DNA of 64,000 nucleotides from Bacteroidales bacterium (GCA_030637515.1 DAOWGM010000081.1:1-64000), one strand, 5' to 3'. Positions 53,192 through 63,200 are shown, counted from the stretch's first letter. Notes: generated by a model from the letters alone, not told the origin. Made by a program: numbers and translations.

Positions 53192-53592
53192 CCGAAAACG
53201 GCTCTCTGAGTCACCACTACCATTATATTTTGTAATTAAAAAAACCTACTGCTTAACTTGTTGGAATAAATTCAAGAATGTTAAAAAATAGTATTACCAA
53301 CAAATTTCAATCTCAATTTGTATTAAAATATTTTTTCCTGCTCCGCAATTGCCTTTTTCAAATTTCTCTTTTTCTTTTTTCTGTAAATCATGAAAGTGAC
53401 AGGCTGTTGTTTCTAATTCTGTAAAAATCCAGTTTTTAAAAAAATATTGAAATGTCCGTTTTTTACAATTTTAGCTCTTATAAAAATATTTTGTTTACGC
53501 TTTATTTTTTAGGTTACAATTAAAGGAATCGTTGATACAAAAAGAAACAGAATTACATATTAAACTTTATTTAAAATAAACAGAATTATAAA
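53192..53592. other. Non-coding spacer upstream of the CARDB protein
   Basis: About 400 AT-rich bases without a credible gene, RNA or clear promoter. It probably contains the promoter and leader of the large T9SS cargo gene. Confidence 0.45.
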
Positions 53593-56500
53593 ATGAAAAT
53601 TATTAGAGAAAAACTATCAAAACCTTTTATATTCCTAGGGTTTACCCTTTTATTCTTAATTACTATTAACAGTAATGTTGCCAACGGTCAGAATAATAAA
53701 AACTCGAAAAATTTACCTGACTTAATAGTTATAGGGGAAGATATTAGTTCAACAGTTGTTAAACCAGGTACAAGTGTCAATATAGCCTGCACTGTCCAAA
53801 ATTATGATGCGGGAGATGCAGGTTCAAGCTGGATGGGCTACTACCTTTCTACGAATACAAGTTATGAGTCATCAGATACTTATTTAGGTGAAAGTTATGT
53901 ATCTTCAATTTCGGCAGGAAATTATAAGTCTATTTCAACTTATTTAAAAATTCCTTCTGATACAGAACCGGGTACATATTATATATTGTTTTATGCTGAC
54001 CGAGAACAAGAAGTTAGTGAAAGTAATGAGTTTAATAATGTTGCATATATTCAGCTAACAGTTCCTTATCCTGACTTAATTACAACTAATCAATGGCTTA
54101 GTGAAGCATCTGTTAGTACAGGAGAGTCAGTTAGTCTTTCTTGTTGGGTTCAAAATACAGGTTCTGGTGATGCTGATGAAAACAAGACAGGATTTTATCT
54201 GTCGTCTGATAATGTCTATGATGTAAATGATATTTTCTTAGGGTATGACCAAGTTTATGGTATATCTTCCGGTAGTACTAATACAATGTTATCAAAATAT
54301 GTAACTATACCATCAAAAACAATACCCGGAAATTACTACATATTGTACAAAGCAGATTATTTAAATGAAGTAAATGAAAGTGACGAATCAAATAATGTAA
54401 CTTATAAAGAGATCGCCATAAAAGGATCAGATTTAACTATTAATAGTCCATCTGCTAATCCTTTAACTTTAGTTGCAGGTAACTCAATTTCACTATCTTG
54501 CCTTTTACAAAATTATGGAAATGGTAATTCTCCCTCTGGACAGATCGGATATTATTTATCATCAGATAATACTTATGATGCTAATGATATATTCATTGAC
54601 AGTTATTCTTTTTATGCATTAAATTCCGGAAATAGCACAACATGTAATAAAGATGTTACAATACCATTAAGTGCGCCATCAGGAACACAATATATATTAT
54701 ATTTTGCTGATTATAATAACAGTATTGCAGAAGAAGATGAAACAAATAATGTTACGTCTGTACAAATATTTGTAGAACATCCTGACCTTACTGTTACCAA
54801 TCAAAGTCTTACGCCAACAGTTATTCAAACAGGCAGCGTTGATGTAACCTTACATGTAGAAAATATTGGAGCAGGTTATGCAAACAATTCTGAAATCGCA
54901 TATTATTTATCGACAGATAATCTGTATGATATATCTGATGTTTATCTCGGACAAGAAACAGTTACCGCATTAGCATCAGGAGAAAATGATATTATCACTT
55001 CTACTATTTCAATACCATCCGGATTATCTAACGGAACTTATAATATTATTTATTATGTAGATTATCTTGAAAATATTAATGAAACTGATGATGACAATAA
55101 TACAGCCTATAATGAAATCACCATAAACTATCCTGACTTACAAGTTATAAATCAAAGTCTTAGTTTATCAAATCTTAATTCGGGAGATGAATTTTCGGTA
55201 TCATTTGATGTGAAGAATTTTGGACTAGGTGATGCAAGCTCAAGCCAGGTAAATTACTATTTATCAACCGATACTCAGTATGATGAATCCGATATCTTAC
55301 TTGGCAATGAAATGGTTAGTTCTGTAACAGCTGGGGCTCATATTTCTACAACAGCAAATTTAACTATCTCGGAAGGAACTGCTTCAGGAACATATTACGT
55401 TTTAGTTTATGCTGATTTTACAGAAATAGTTGCTGAAATTGATGATGCCAATAATATCTCAAATTCTCAAGTTGACATTATTTTACCGGTATACACAATT
55501 GCAACTTCTGTAACTCCTGTAAATGGAGGTACCATTACTGGTGATGGCATATATTATCAAGCTGAAATATGTAATTTAACAGCATCTTCTAAAACAGGTC
55601 ATTCTTTTATAAACTGGACAGAGGATGGTATTGAAGTCTCTACTGATGCTAATTATAGCTTTTCAGTAAGCGAAGACAGAACTTTGGTTGCTAATTTTGA
55701 AATAGAATCATATGATATTGCATTATCAGCAAATCCATCAAATGGAGGTACTGTTACCGGATCAGGGACATATGCATATGGTGAAACTATCAATGTATCT
55801 GTAACTCCGGAAGCAAATTATACATTTGTTAATTGGACTGAAAACGGAATAGAAGTATCTACTGATGCCAACTATAGTTTTACGGCAATTGATAATAGAA
55901 CATTAGTAGCAAATTTTGAATATAAAACATGTCAAATTACATTATCGGCAGATCCATGGAATGTTGGTACTGTTAGTGGAGGTGGAACATATAAACTCGG
56001 TGAAACTGTTAATATTTCTGCAACATCTGATTATGATGATTATGAATTTATAAACTGGACAGAAAATGAAGTAGAAGTTTCTACTGATGCGGATTATAGT
56101 TTCGCAGCAACTGAAAGCAGAACGCTCGTAGCTAATTTTGAGTATATAACATTTGAAATTGAATTAACTGCAGATCCTGCTAATGGAGGAGTTCTATATG
56201 GTGCTGGTACATATGGTTATGGTCAAGTTGTTGATGTTGCAGCATGGTCAGAAATAGGGTATAATTTTGTTAACTGGACCTATAATGGAAATGAGGTAAC
56301 AACTGATACAAGTTTTAGCTTTTATGCTGATTATAACTATCATTTAATTGCACATTTTGAACCGGAATCATATAATATTACAGCTACTGCCAATCCATCA
56401 ACCGGAGGAACAGTTACAGGAAACGGAGAATACAATTATGAAGAAACTGCAATACTCTCAGCAGTAGAAGAAACAGGATATAATTTTGTAAGTTGGACTG

Positions 56501-56850
56501 AAAACGGAACCGAAGTTTCAACAGATATCAATTATAGCTTTATAGTAGAAAAAAATAGAGCCCTTATTGCCAATTTTGAACAAATAACTTCTTCTGTTCA
56601 TCCGAACCTGGAAATGGTTTTCAGAATATATCCTAACCCAACCAGTAATGTATTAAACATCGAATTTGATAATAATACTAATACTCTGAACACGATTGAA
56701 ATTATTAATATCAATGGTCAAAAGGTTTATAGTATGCAATCTAAAGAAACTAAAATTAAACTTAATATCTCTGAATATAATAAAGGGATATATATAATTA
56801 AGGTTTCTGGTAACGGCTATACGAATAAACAAAAAGTATTATTTTACTAA
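53593..56850 (+). CDS. Large T9SS cargo: five CARDB domains, five InlB/Flg_new-type repeats
   Basis: A 1085-residue exported protein with a signal region (residues 12-34). Five CARDB-type domains (starting PDLIV, PDLIT, SDLTI, PDLTV, PDLQV, ~115 residues each, with repeated 'YYLSxDxxYDxxDxxLG' and 'GTYYILxxAD...ExxExNNV') are followed by five ~73-residue InlB B-repeat/Flg_new-type units ('NGGTVTGSGTY..GE...F.NWTENG.EVSTDANYSF...R.LVANFE'). The end is a T9SS type A sorting domain (FRIYPNPTSNVLNIEF ... KGIYIIKVSG). No catalytic domain is seen, so it is likely a surface adhesin or scaffold. Confidence 0.88.
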   Translation: MKIIREKLSKPFIFLGFTLLFLITINSNVANGQNNKNSKNLPDLIVIGEDISSTVVKPGTSVNIACTVQNYDAGDAGSSWMGYYLSTNTSYESSDTYLGESYVSSISAGNYKSISTYLKIPSDTEPGTYYILFYADREQEVSESNEFNNVAYIQLTVPYPDLITTNQWLSEASVSTGESVSLSCWVQNTGSGDADENKTGFYLSSDNVYDVNDIFLGYDQVYGISSGSTNTMLSKYVTIPSKTIPGNYYILYKADYLNEVNESDESNNVTYKEIAIKGSDLTINSPSANPLTLVAGNSISLSCLLQNYGNGNSPSGQIGYYLSSDNTYDANDIFIDSYSFYALNSGNSTTCNKDVTIPLSAPSGTQYILYFADYNNSIAEEDETNNVTSVQIFVEHPDLTVTNQSLTPTVIQTGSVDVTLHVENIGAGYANNSEIAYYLSTDNLYDISDVYLGQETVTALASGENDIITSTISIPSGLSNGTYNIIYYVDYLENINETDDDNNTAYNEITINYPDLQVINQSLSLSNLNSGDEFSVSFDVKNFGLGDASSSQVNYYLSTDTQYDESDILLGNEMVSSVTAGAHISTTANLTISEGTASGTYYVLVYADFTEIVAEIDDANNISNSQVDIILPVYTIATSVTPVNGGTITGDGIYYQAEICNLTASSKTGHSFINWTEDGIEVSTDANYSFSVSEDRTLVANFEIESYDIALSANPSNGGTVTGSGTYAYGETINVSVTPEANYTFVNWTENGIEVSTDANYSFTAIDNRTLVANFEYKTCQITLSADPWNVGTVSGGGTYKLGETVNISATSDYDDYEFINWTENEVEVSTDADYSFAATESRTLVANFEYITFEIELTADPANGGVLYGAGTYGYGQVVDVAAWSEIGYNFVNWTYNGNEVTTDTSFSFYADYNYHLIAHFEPESYNITATANPSTGGTVTGNGEYNYEETAILSAVEETGYNFVSWTENGTEVSTDINYSFIVEKNRALIANFEQITSSVHPNLEMVFRIYPNPTSNVLNIEFDNNTNTLNTIEIININGQKVYSMQSKETKIKLNISEYNKGIYIIKVSGNGYTNKQKVLFY

Positions 56851-56892
56851 ATAATTTCTTAGAAAAAGTTTTAATCATAAACTATAAATATT

Positions 56893-56945
56893 AAAATCTC
56901 TGGGACTCTTTTTTTATAAAACATAGAGTTCCTGAGAGATTTTTA
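56893..56945 (+). terminator. Terminator of the CARDB gene
   Basis: AAAATCTCTGGGACTCT / AGAGTTCCTGAGAGATTTTT long stem with an imperfect centre and a T-run. Confidence 0.75.
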
Positions 56946-56950
56946 ATTAA

Positions 56951-57145
56951 GAGCCATGTTTCTTCCCCAAAGGTATTCTTATTGCTACTTTAGTTGGATT
57001 ATTTTTGGCAATTAATATGGCAATGTGGGCATTCGGCATCATGTTGTCGAATGCAGAAATGCCAACAATAGTTGGTGATTTGGGTCCTTTATGTGTTGGA
57101 ATTAGTGCATTTCTATTTTTCAGAAAAATGATGTTAAATCTTTAG
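56951..57145 (+). pseudogene. Internal fragment of an EamA/DMT transporter gene
   Basis: A 64-codon open stretch between stops reads GLFLAINMAMWAFGIMLSNA, then EMPTIVGDLGPLCVGISAFL and FFRKMM. This matches the end of the first half of DMT transporters ('GlfLalnmalW..sl..tsa....l....P..va..s.lff.Ek'). No start or full-length gene is present. It directly precedes the truncated MBL copy. Confidence 0.55.
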
Positions 57146-57150
57146 GGACA

Positions 57151-57432
57151 AAAGCGTTTTCTCCTGATCTTATTATTGATGAAGGATACAACTTATCAGA
57201 ATACGGATTAAATGCATGGGTAATTTACATGTCTGGTTTTTTAGATAGTTCAATTGGAATATTAACTGAAAACGGTGAGTTGTTTTGCGATGATGTTTTT
57301 ATTCACAACATGCCTCAAATTGCTGACGAGAAAGACAATCTGAGGTTTATTAAAATTCTAAAAAATCTTTTTATTAACATTATTTATCCCGGTCAGGGAG
57401 AGCCATTTACTATTAGTTCATTAAACACATAA
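57151..57432 (+). pseudogene. Truncated second copy of the MBL-like gene
   Basis: Bases 57159-57432 align without indels to 51741-52014, the last ~90 codons of the MBL-like gene, with scattered substitutions (for example MPGF to MSGF, FSDSS to FLDSS). The N-terminal two thirds are absent, and the frame continues left only to a stop at 57103. It may be translated from Met at 57229, but it is a fragment of a fold. Confidence 0.85.
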
Positions 57433-57515
57433 TTACCGAATAAGTTTTCAAAACTATATTTCAAATGATTTGTTAATAGATTACTATCTATTAATATTTT
57501 ATTTTTAAATAAATT

Positions 57516-57725
57516 ATGAATAAAATTCAATTAAAATCTATCATATCTTGCCCATATTGCGGATTTGAAAAAGAAGAAATAATGCCTGAAGATTCGTGTT
57601 TGTTTTTTTATACCTGCGAAAATTGCAAAACAATATTAAAACCCAAACAAAAAGATTGTTGCGTATTTTGTTCTTATGGTACTAATCCCTGTCCGCCAAT
57701 ACAGGAAAATAAAGATTGTTGTTAA
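57516..57725 (+). CDS. GDCCVxC domain protein
   Basis: A 69-residue cysteine-rich protein. It has CPYCGFEKEE, CENCKTIL, then KDCCVFCSYGTNPCPPIQ, the GDCCVxC pattern with Lys for the Gly. Such small proteins are often near mercury or other heavy-metal genes, and a metal-binding role is likely; no metal operon is visible here. It stands alone between gene debris and a fatty-acid gene. Confidence 0.82.
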   Translation: MNKIQLKSIISCPYCGFEKEEIMPEDSCLFFYTCENCKTILKPKQKDCCVFCSYGTNPCPPIQENKDCC

Positions 57726-57836
57726 CTTTAAAATTATAAACCATTTTTATTCTGTACTCGGAATAAAAAACCATAAAAGCTTTAACTTAAAGTTAAAAAC
57801 ACTATATTCACAAGACTCACCCTAAAAGGAAATATA

Positions 57837-59621
57837 ATGAGCGTAACTCGCACATTCGATTTATTAGAACGATACCAACAAAAATTTCTTAATAAAGAAG
57901 ATGCTTTTGGCGCTAAACAAAACGGGAAATGGGTTAAATACAGCACAAAGGAATATATCGAATTTGCTTATCAGGTAAGTTATGGTCTGTTATCGCTTGG
58001 TATTCAGAAAGGAGATAAAATTATAAGTATTACAAATAATCGCCCTGAATGGAATTTTATTGATATGGGAATGGCTTTGATTGGGGTTGTTCACGTTCCC
58101 CTATTTACATCTTTAAGTACAGATGAATATGAATTTATTTTTGAGCATTCCGATGCAAAACTCATTTTTATATCCGATAAGATCCTTTATAATAAAATAG
58201 CCCCGGTTGTAAAAAAAATCAATAAAGATGAAATTATATATTCATTTGATATTATTGATGATGTTAAAAACTGGAAAGAGATTCTTAATAGTGGAAAAGA
58301 AAGTGCAGTTTATTATAAAGAAGATGTAGAAAATCTGAAAAATAGTATCCACGAAAATGATTTTGCAACATTAATATATACATCAGGAACAACAGGTACC
58401 TCAAAAGGAGTTATGTTGTCACATAAAAACATGGTTCAGAATTTTATTGCTGCAGCGCATGTTTTTAAACTTTCAGAAAATGATAAGTTCTTGAGCATAC
58501 TTCCGCTATGTCATGTTGGTGGACGAATGGGCAATTATCAAACACAGTATAGTGGTTGTAGTGTTTATTACGCTGAGAATATGGGAACTATTGCTGCTAA
58601 CATGAAAGAAATTAAACCTGATGGCTTTGATACTGTTCCACGTCTTCTTGAAAAAGTTTTTGATACTATAGTTGCAAAGGGGAAAAAACTGAAAGGCATA
58701 AAGAAAACTATTTTCTTTTGGGCAGTTAAAATTGATTTAAAATATAAAATCAAAGAAGAAAGCAGTTGGTGGTATAAACAGAAATTAATAATTGCAGATA
58801 AACTGATTTTTACTAAATGGCGTGAAGCATTAGGGGGAAAGTCCCAAATTGTTGGTTGTGGTGGAGCAGCTTTACAACCCAGATTAGAAAGAATATTTTG
58901 GGCTGCCGATATCAAAATTATCAATATGTATGGGCTAACTGAAACATCACCAATAATTACAATTAACAATCAAACAAAACCCAATCTGAAATTAGGCACA
59001 GTAGGTGCAATAATTAATGGTGTTGAAATTAAAATCGCTGAAGATGGTGAAATCCTGTGTAAAGGTCATAATGTAATGCTTGGCTATTATAAAAAACCAG
59101 AGTTAACAAAACAGGTTTTTGATCAGAATGGTTGGTTTCATACAGGAGATATTGGTTATTTAGATAAAAACAAATTCCTTGTTATTACCGATCGAAAAAA
59201 AGAGATATTTAAATTGTCGACCGGTAAATTTATTGCACCTCAAGTAATCGAAAACAAAATAAAAGAGTCAACCTGTGTTGATCAGATTATGGTTATTGGC
59301 GAGCACGAAAAATTTGCAAGTGCACTAATATCTCCAAATTTCCCCCACATCCAAAATTGGTGTAATCAGAATAATTTTAAATACAACTCTAAAGAAGATA
59401 TTATTCAAATCCCTGAAGTTTATACATTAATCCAACAAGACGTTAAAGATTTCAATAAGAATATTGCTAAGACAGAACATATTTTAAAATTCAGACTGGT
59501 AGCAGACGAATGGACTTCAATATCAGGAGAGTTATCGCCTACTCTAAAACTGAAAAGAAAATTTATTGCAGAAAAATATCGGAATCAGATAGAACAAATC
59601 TATGCCAAACAAATGGTTTGA
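57837..59621 (+). CDS. Long-chain fatty acid-CoA ligase (FadD15/ACSL type)
   Basis: A 594-residue AMP-forming synthetase. P-loop LIYTSGTTGTSKGVMLSHKN (about residues 179-198), YGLTETSPIITIN, GWFHTGDIGYLDKNKFLVITDRKKEIFKLSTGKFIAPQVIE (the long-chain FACS linker and motif) and LKLKRKFIAEKY at the end are present. It activates long-chain fatty acids for lipid synthesis or degradation. A Shine-Dalgarno-like AAAGGAAA precedes the ATG, unusual for this phylum. Distinct from the acetyl-type synthetase at 8926. Confidence 0.92.
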   Translation: MSVTRTFDLLERYQQKFLNKEDAFGAKQNGKWVKYSTKEYIEFAYQVSYGLLSLGIQKGDKIISITNNRPEWNFIDMGMALIGVVHVPLFTSLSTDEYEFIFEHSDAKLIFISDKILYNKIAPVVKKINKDEIIYSFDIIDDVKNWKEILNSGKESAVYYKEDVENLKNSIHENDFATLIYTSGTTGTSKGVMLSHKNMVQNFIAAAHVFKLSENDKFLSILPLCHVGGRMGNYQTQYSGCSVYYAENMGTIAANMKEIKPDGFDTVPRLLEKVFDTIVAKGKKLKGIKKTIFFWAVKIDLKYKIKEESSWWYKQKLIIADKLIFTKWREALGGKSQIVGCGGAALQPRLERIFWAADIKIINMYGLTETSPIITINNQTKPNLKLGTVGAIINGVEIKIAEDGEILCKGHNVMLGYYKKPELTKQVFDQNGWFHTGDIGYLDKNKFLVITDRKKEIFKLSTGKFIAPQVIENKIKESTCVDQIMVIGEHEKFASALISPNFPHIQNWCNQNNFKYNSKEDIIQIPEVYTLIQQDVKDFNKNIAKTEHILKFRLVADEWTSISGELSPTLKLKRKFIAEKYRNQIEQIYAKQMV

Positions 59622-59630
59622 AACATATTT

Positions 59631-60341
59631 CTAATTCAGGCTTTTGTAAAATAAATATTCCCATCCCATTATTGTAATCATATGTTGAAATTCAGATTGT
59701 AAATTAGCATTTATTTTAATTTCTGTATTTGTTTCAGGATGCATAAATACAATCTCCGAAGCGTGCAACATCATTGTTGTCATGTTAAATTTTTCTTTAA
59801 ACATGCGATTCTGCTTATTACAACCATGAGGCCGATCACCAATTATAGGATGTAATATATGAGCAAAATGCTTTCGTATCTGATGCATACGACCAGTTTG
59901 TGGCATAACCTCAACTAAGGAGTAACGAGATGTTTCAAATTTCCCAAAAGGGATATCCAATTCGGCTCGTTTTAAGGTTTTATATTCTGTAAATGCTTCC
60001 TGAGTTTTTCCACTATCGTTTGTTAACGGATAATCTATTGTTCCTGAATCTTCTGTATATCCACGGACAATTGCTAAATATCTTTTCTTTACCAGATTTG
60101 CAGCAAACTGTTGCTGCAATAAACTATTATATTCTGCATTAAAAGAAAACAATAAAACACCTCCAGTTTTTCGGTCAATTCTATGACAAGGATGAACTCG
60201 CTGTCCCAGCTGATCTCTCAGCCTTTGAACTGCATACTCATCAGCTACTCCTGAATACTCCGATCGGTGAACCAATAATCCATGAGGCTTATTAATTGCA
60301 ATCAAATTCTCGTCTCTATATATTATTTCCAATTCGTTCAT
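59631..60341 (-). CDS. truC: tRNA pseudouridine synthase, TruC type
   Basis: A 236-residue RluA-family enzyme that converts uridine to pseudouridine, in TruC at position 65 of tRNA. The catalytic-Asp motif is HRIDRKTGGVLLF, with QTGRMHQIRKHFAHILHPIIGD later. It starts directly with LEIIYRDENLIAINKPHGLLVHRS and has no S4 domain, as TruC. Convergent with the fatty-acid ligase, only 9 bases apart. Confidence 0.88.
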   Translation of the reverse strand: MNELEIIYRDENLIAINKPHGLLVHRSEYSGVADEYAVQRLRDQLGQRVHPCHRIDRKTGGVLLFSFNAEYNSLLQQQFAANLVKKRYLAIVRGYTEDSGTIDYPLTNDSGKTQEAFTEYKTLKRAELDIPFGKFETSRYSLVEVMPQTGRMHQIRKHFAHILHPIIGDRPHGCNKQNRMFKEKFNMTTMMLHASEIVFMHPETNTEIKINANLQSEFQHMITIMGWEYLFYKSLN

Positions 60342-60467
60342 TTGGATTGTAAAATTGTCTAAAATTACATTTTATATCAATATAAAAACTACCATATCTA
60401 TTCAGTCTTTGTCTGATGATTTTTAAATAAAGATTCGTTATTTTTATAGTTCTTAAAAAACGATACT

Positions 60468-61511
60468 ATGAAAGCTTCAAGAATTACGAATAGTTTATTA
60501 ATTGCATTTGCAGTTGTACTAATATTTATTTATGGTAAGAATTTAATTCAGCCTTTTGTTATTGCATTGATATTTTGGTTTCTGATAAAAGAAATTCGTG
60601 ATGTTCTTAATAAAGTTAAATTTATCGATGAAAAAATTCCAAATACAATTCTAAACATACTTGGATTTGCGGTAATTTTTGCAATTATCGGTGGGGTTGC
60701 AAAAATATTGGCTTTGAACATACAGCAATTATCAGCAGAACTTCCTGTATATCAAAACAATATTACTAAAGTTACACAAGCAATAAATACAAACTTTAAT
60801 ATTGATATTATTAGTTCAGTCAAAGAATTTTTGGGTGAATATGAATATACAAACCTTCTCTCCGGTCTTTTCAAATCATTAACCGATTTGTTCGGCGATG
60901 CATTTCTTATCATTATTTATACTTTGTTTCTATTATTAGAAGAACCTTTCTTTTCTAAAAAAATCAAAGCTATTTATGCTAAAAAAGAGGATTTAAATGA
61001 AGTTAACGAAGTATTTTCACAAATAGACAAATCTATTGGTCGTTACCTTTCATTAAAAACACTTATTAGCTTACTAACAGGTTTTCTAAGTTACATTGCA
61101 TTGATTTTTATTGGAATAGATGCACCACTTTTCTGGGCTTTTCTAATTTTCTTGATGAACTATATTCCTACAGTTGGTTCACTTATAGCCACTGTTTTCC
61201 CTGCAATGTTTGCTATGCTTCAGTTTGGCGAACTCATGCCTGGAGTTTGGGCTTTAGTTGTAGTAGGTGCTATTCAGTTAGTAGTTGGCAACTTTATTGA
61301 TCCAAGACTAACAGGAAGCTCTCTTAATGTAAGTCCATTAGTTGTATTAATCGGTCTTGCATTCTGGGGTGCAATATGGGGTATAATTGGAATGATCTTA
61401 AGTGTTCCTATTACTGTAATGATGATTGTTATCTTTTCTGAATTCCCATCAACCAGAGGAATTGCTATATTGTTATCGAAAGATGGTAGTATAATCAAGG
61501 GAAAGAATTAA
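60468..61511 (+). CDS. AI-2E family transporter
   Basis: A 347-residue membrane protein with about eight helices in the YdiK/PerM/TqsA layout: two N-terminal helices, a soluble helical middle (LNIQQLSAELPVYQNNITKVTQAI), and a C-terminal bundle with FLMNYIPTVGSLIATVFPA and VGNFIDPRLTGSSLNVSPLVVLIGLAFWGAIWG, the most conserved block. Members export small molecules or act as ion antiporters; the substrate is open. Confidence 0.9.
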   Translation: MKASRITNSLLIAFAVVLIFIYGKNLIQPFVIALIFWFLIKEIRDVLNKVKFIDEKIPNTILNILGFAVIFAIIGGVAKILALNIQQLSAELPVYQNNITKVTQAINTNFNIDIISSVKEFLGEYEYTNLLSGLFKSLTDLFGDAFLIIIYTLFLLLEEPFFSKKIKAIYAKKEDLNEVNEVFSQIDKSIGRYLSLKTLISLLTGFLSYIALIFIGIDAPLFWAFLIFLMNYIPTVGSLIATVFPAMFAMLQFGELMPGVWALVVVGAIQLVVGNFIDPRLTGSSLNVSPLVVLIGLAFWGAIWGIIGMILSVPITVMMIVIFSEFPSTRGIAILLSKDGSIIKGKN

Positions 61512-61592
61512 TTCTTTAAATCACAAAAACATTTATCTATTCTTATTGTTATAAAATCTACAATTAGCAATAATTTTCATATAAATTAATAA

Positions 61593-61922
61593 ATGATGGA
61601 AGATAAAATAACACATTCAGAAGTTTTCGGATTTGCAAAAAAAGTAGATTATTCAAGTGATGGTATTGTAAGTAAAAGAATAATACAAAAATCGGTTGGA
61701 AACATAACTCTTTTTGCTTTTGATAAAGGGCAAGAACTAAGCGAACATTCAGCTCCATTCGATGCATTAATTCAAGTTTTAGAAGGTTCTGCCCAAATTT
61801 TAATTAACAGAAATCCTTATGAGGTTCCTGCGGGACAATCTATTATTATGCCTGCAAATATTCCGCATGCAGTTAAAGCAACATCCAAGTTTAAAATGTT
61901 GCTTACTATGATAAAAGAATAA
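61593..61922 (+). CDS. Cupin domain protein
   Basis: A 109-residue single-cupin protein. Motif 1 is partly kept (FDKGQELSEHSAPFDALIQVLEGSAQI) and motif 2 reads VPAGQSIIMPANIPHAVKA, with His residues in EHSAP and PHAV as likely metal ligands. The start may be either of two adjacent ATG codons. The function is unknown; small cupins like this are widespread in Bacteroidota and often sense redox or bind a metal. Confidence 0.88.
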   Translation: MMEDKITHSEVFGFAKKVDYSSDGIVSKRIIQKSVGNITLFAFDKGQELSEHSAPFDALIQVLEGSAQILINRNPYEVPAGQSIIMPANIPHAVKATSKFKMLLTMIKE

Positions 61923-61946
61923 ATTTCCCTATTCCAAAAAACATCC

Positions 61947-61976
61947 TTGTTTCTTAAGTATGGATTAATATCTTTG
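61947..61976 (+). promoter_or_regulatory. Bacteroidota-type promoter
   Basis: TTG (61947-61949), a 19-base spacer and TATCTTTG (61969-61976), 42 bases before the ATG at 62019. Confidence 0.72.
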
Positions 61977-62018
61977 TGCTTTATTATTAATCAATTCATT
62001 AACCTTATTTAAAAAATT

Positions 62019-62747
62019 ATGAAAAAAATTATTATGGTGCTTACATTGGCACTTTCTGTTTTTTATGCTAATTCTCAGGTAAATAATGTAGTTGTTGTAG
62101 CTATATCTGCAAACGACGGACTAAGAACCGAAGGATTTGAAGATATTGCAATAAACACAATGTCTGATCTTTATATGGGTCAGGATTTTAACATTACAGA
62201 AGAATTAGATCAATTTAAAACTTATCTTTTCGGTGATTTAGCAAAAGAGTTTCCTTTTACCTTAGTTGATGAAGCTACCGTAATAAATAACGAAAAATTT
62301 ATTGCATGGAAAGATGCTTTTGCAGAAAGCGCAGCTGGAAAAATCTCTAAAAGCCTTCCTTGTGAAGGATATTCTGAATATTCAGGCCTTTACAAAAAAC
62401 TTACTGTGCAATTAAGTGAAATTTTTCCTGAAGCAGATGCTTTTATGGTAGTTGACCTACATTATTCTATTTCTGCAAAAACAATGATTGGTGGAAACGG
62501 TGCAGCTGGAGGTAGAGCACAAGCTAAAATCTCTTTGTATCATAAAACGGGAAAAAGAATTATGTATGTTGGTGCAACGGGTATGAGTGAATCAAGCATA
62601 AAGGTTGTTATGCAACAAATTACTTCTGATAGAAGTGAGATTCCTGGTATGCTAAAAGAAGGTTCTGATGAGCTTTATGTTGATATGAAAGAAAATCTTC
62701 CAAAGAAGATTGAAAAAATGAAAAAGAAGCTGGCTAAAATTAAATAG
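62019..62747 (+). CDS. Exported protein of unknown function
   Basis: A 242-residue protein with a signal peptide (MKKIIMVLTLALSVFYANSQ) and no recognised domain. It contains an alpha/beta pattern with VVVVAISAN near the start, a long central helix and FMVVDLHYSISAKTM, followed by a glycine-rich turn and a very basic C-terminal helix (MKKKLAKIK). It has its own promoter and terminator. I cannot assign a function. Confidence 0.75.
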   Translation: MKKIIMVLTLALSVFYANSQVNNVVVVAISANDGLRTEGFEDIAINTMSDLYMGQDFNITEELDQFKTYLFGDLAKEFPFTLVDEATVINNEKFIAWKDAFAESAAGKISKSLPCEGYSEYSGLYKKLTVQLSEIFPEADAFMVVDLHYSISAKTMIGGNGAAGGRAQAKISLYHKTGKRIMYVGATGMSESSIKVVMQQITSDRSEIPGMLKEGSDELYVDMKENLPKKIEKMKKKLAKIK

Positions 62748-62768
62748 CAATTAACATTTATTATTTAG

Positions 62769-62801
62769 AGCTGTTCCTCATTATTACGGAACAGCTTTTT
62801 T
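62769..62801 (+). terminator. Intrinsic terminator
   Basis: AGCTGTTCC / GGAACAGCT stem with a 10-base loop, followed by a T-run; it touches the stop end of the minus-strand DUF2809 gene. Confidence 0.85.
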
Positions 62802-63183
62802 ATTTGCTATACTTCTCACAAAAGTTCAGTATAAAATATCCTACTAAACTACCTATTAAATAATATAAAAAATCGCTCCACGAAAAAGAACTTCCGATAA
62901 TGGTTCTTCCAATAAAATTTGACCTGATAATTTCTAAAAACCCATTATTTAACAACTGAGTAAATTCCAGCAAGCAAGTTATCGAAAATACCCAAATAAC
63001 AATTTTAATTGGTTTTGATTTTGGTAAAAGAATATAAAAAACCAAACACCAGAATATTTCATAAAAAACACCTCCGGCTTTATTGTTTACCCATTCATGC
63101 CCAAATCCTGAATACATTTTTGAATAGAACCCAATGGGTATAATAAACATAAGAAATAAAATTGCATAAATCTTTAGTTTCAT
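62800..63183 (-). CDS. DUF2809 family membrane protein
   Basis: A 127-residue protein with four predicted membrane helices. The DUF2809 pattern is visible: IGFYSKMYSGFGHEWVNN near the start, LEFTQLLNNGFLEIIRSNFIGRTIIGSSFSWSDFLYYLIGS in the second half (Arg and Asp conserved). The function is unknown. It is 17 bases downstream of the dGTPase gene and probably cotranscribed. Confidence 0.85.
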   Translation of the reverse strand: MKLKIYAILFLMFIIPIGFYSKMYSGFGHEWVNNKAGGVFYEIFWCLVFYILLPKSKPIKIVIWVFSITCLLEFTQLLNNGFLEIIRSNFIGRTIIGSSFSWSDFLYYLIGSLVGYFILNFCEKYSK

Positions 63184-63200
63184 ACCAGAATTAATCGTTT

